Part shown: positions 63,201 to 64,000 of the stretch, piece after piece
Position numbering within the stretch: position 1 is the first letter of the stretch
Layout of the letters: each line of letters opens with the position of its first letter
Source of the DNA: Brassica napus
Taxonomy: Eukaryota > Streptophyta > Magnoliopsida > Brassicales > Brassicaceae
NCBI RefSeq assembly: GCF_020379485.1
Contig: NC_063437.1
Span: 434,001 to 498,000, forward strand
Length of the DNA stretch: 64,000 nucleotides
Reading direction: 5' to 3'
Position numbers and translations under genes: made by a program
The notes under the pieces: generated by a model
The model's database searches: none
Seen by the model: the letters and a program-made list of their open reading frames with translations, nothing else
What the model was told of the DNA's origin: nothing

Positions 63201-63999
63201 TAAAGCAAAAAGAAGGAACATAAAGAACATCATGCAAAACAAGCTTATCAGACAAGTAAGCAGTGCCAGTATGCGTTATGATTTCCCTAGTGCCATTTGG
63301 TAATGAAACCGTCATACCAGTAACAAGATAAGTAGCACCAAAAAGTGACAGATCAGAGCATACATGAGTTGTAGCTCCACTGTCAATTATCCAAGCACCA
63401 TTAGGGATAGTATGTGTGAGAGATGAAAGCGTTTGATGTTGAAATGAAAGAGCATGGTTCTCAAGACGTAACTTGTGGAAGGAAAAGGGAATACCAGAAG
63501 TAGAATTAACAGGCATCACACCATGAGCAGTGATAGTCGGATGCAAAGAAGCAAAGTTAACAGCAGAATCTGTAGGACGTACATGCTTCTGAAGTTGTTG
63601 AATCAACTGATTAACCTGATCTTCATTGAACTGAGAAAGATCGAGAGTTGAAGCTAGCACATTGTTCTGAATATGAGCAACATTGTTTCTTTGAGCAGAA
63701 TGCTGAGAAGGATGAGGTTGAGGTTGTTGCTGAGTAGACTGGCTACGAGAATATTTTCCACTCTGTCCTGAGTTGTGACCACGTGAAGAGTTGGTGTGAT
63801 ACAGCTTATGAACAGGTGGATAACCATGCAGCTTAAAGCATTTCTGAACAATGTGACCTGACAAACCACAGTGAGTACAAACAGGACGTTGCTTTTGACG
63901 GTAAGCAACGGCTGCAGCAAAAGAAGCATTGTCTATCGATTCTGAATACTGCGGTTGAGCTTGAGCAGAAGCTTGAAAGACAACACTATCAGGTTTCAA
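60244..63999 (-). pseudogene. Copia gag-pol, frameshifted and with stops
   Basis: Reads from the right edge: zinc knuckle CTHCGLSGHIVQKC, protease WIIDSGATTHVC, pre-integrase LWHMHLGHPS, integrase ([31 protein letters not shown]), then TAA at 62485-62487 in place of a CAA Gln codon, a frameshift near 62240-62280, TAG at 62016-62018, then RT (SQMDVINAFLH) and RNase H (FSDADWATCSDTRR), and a last frameshift near 60570 within SSTEA. The RT core reads VCVDDILIA, with Tyr of YVDD changed to Cys. The start and early Gag are outside the window. At least four independent breaks make it non-coding. Confidence 0.9.
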
Positions 64000-64000
64000 G

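Larger units (their letters stand above)
60104..64000 (-). mobile_element. Decayed copia element, 5' end outside window
   Basis: A third copia on the minus strand. Its 3' LTR (60104-60222), polypurine tract and most of gag-pol are inside the window; its 5' LTR lies beyond 64000. The putative 5-bp flank at the left is AAGAG (60099-60103), which cannot be checked. The protein resembles the element at 6021 but clearly differs, so it is a different family of the same lineage. Confidence 0.9.

Overview
The window is plant nuclear DNA from the mustard family (Brassicaceae), most likely Brassica or a close relative. The evidence is intron-containing genes with GT..AG borders, AT-rich spacers packed with plant transposons, and a gene order that I recall from the end of Arabidopsis chromosome 3 (about At3g62060 down to At3g61940). 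The genes met in order are a pectin acetylesterase, a HAD-hydrolase remnant, the chloroplast cyclophilin ROC4/CYP20-3, a Kazal inhibitor, the B3 factor NGATHA2, the bHLH067-type factor and an MTPA1-type metal transporter. Several Arabidopsis genes of this interval (for example the germin-like, O-methyltransferase and ATG1-type kinase genes) are not visible here. That fits gene loss after Brassica genome triplication; orthology is from memory, not from a search.

Layout. 1-6 kb: spacer with two small MITEs. 6.0-11.4 kb: a complete Ty1/copia retrotransposon with identical 192-bp LTRs, a TTCTT target duplication and one uninterrupted gag-pol frame. 12.4-17.8 kb: gene island with an intact 12-exon pectin acetylesterase, a broken HAD-hydrolase remnant and an intact 7-exon CYP20-3. 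18.4-24.3 kb: a NYN-domain remnant and a 5.3-kb L1-type LINE with a perfect 16-bp target duplication but broken ORFs. 24.9-37.4 kb: Helitrons, a MULE with ~390-bp inverted arms, a hAT element and a MULE MITE, with the Kazal gene (26.35 kb) between them. 37.5-38.5 kb: NGATHA2. 39-53 kb: a gene-free block with a VANDAL/MULE-like segment, a Helitron and a ~3-kb region full of short inverted AGAAGACTT/AAGTCTTCT motifs. 54-55.4 kb: the bHLH gene. 56.4-59.8 kb: an MTPA1-like gene with nonsense and frameshift damage, cut in its last codons by a deletion-derived copia element. 60.1 kb to the edge: a third, decayed copia element lying just upstream of the same gene.

The intact host genes do not form a pathway. 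They are a cell-wall esterase, a plastid PPIase and two developmental transcription factors, interrupted by transposon traffic. The most notable points are the layered destruction of MTPA1, the compact copia derivative whose shortened gag-PR-RT-RNase H frame stays open between near-identical LTRs, the AGAAGACTT hairpin array, Helitrons with two 5' termini but one 3' terminus, and the Kazal gene whose hydrophobic tail is cut off by one stop codon.
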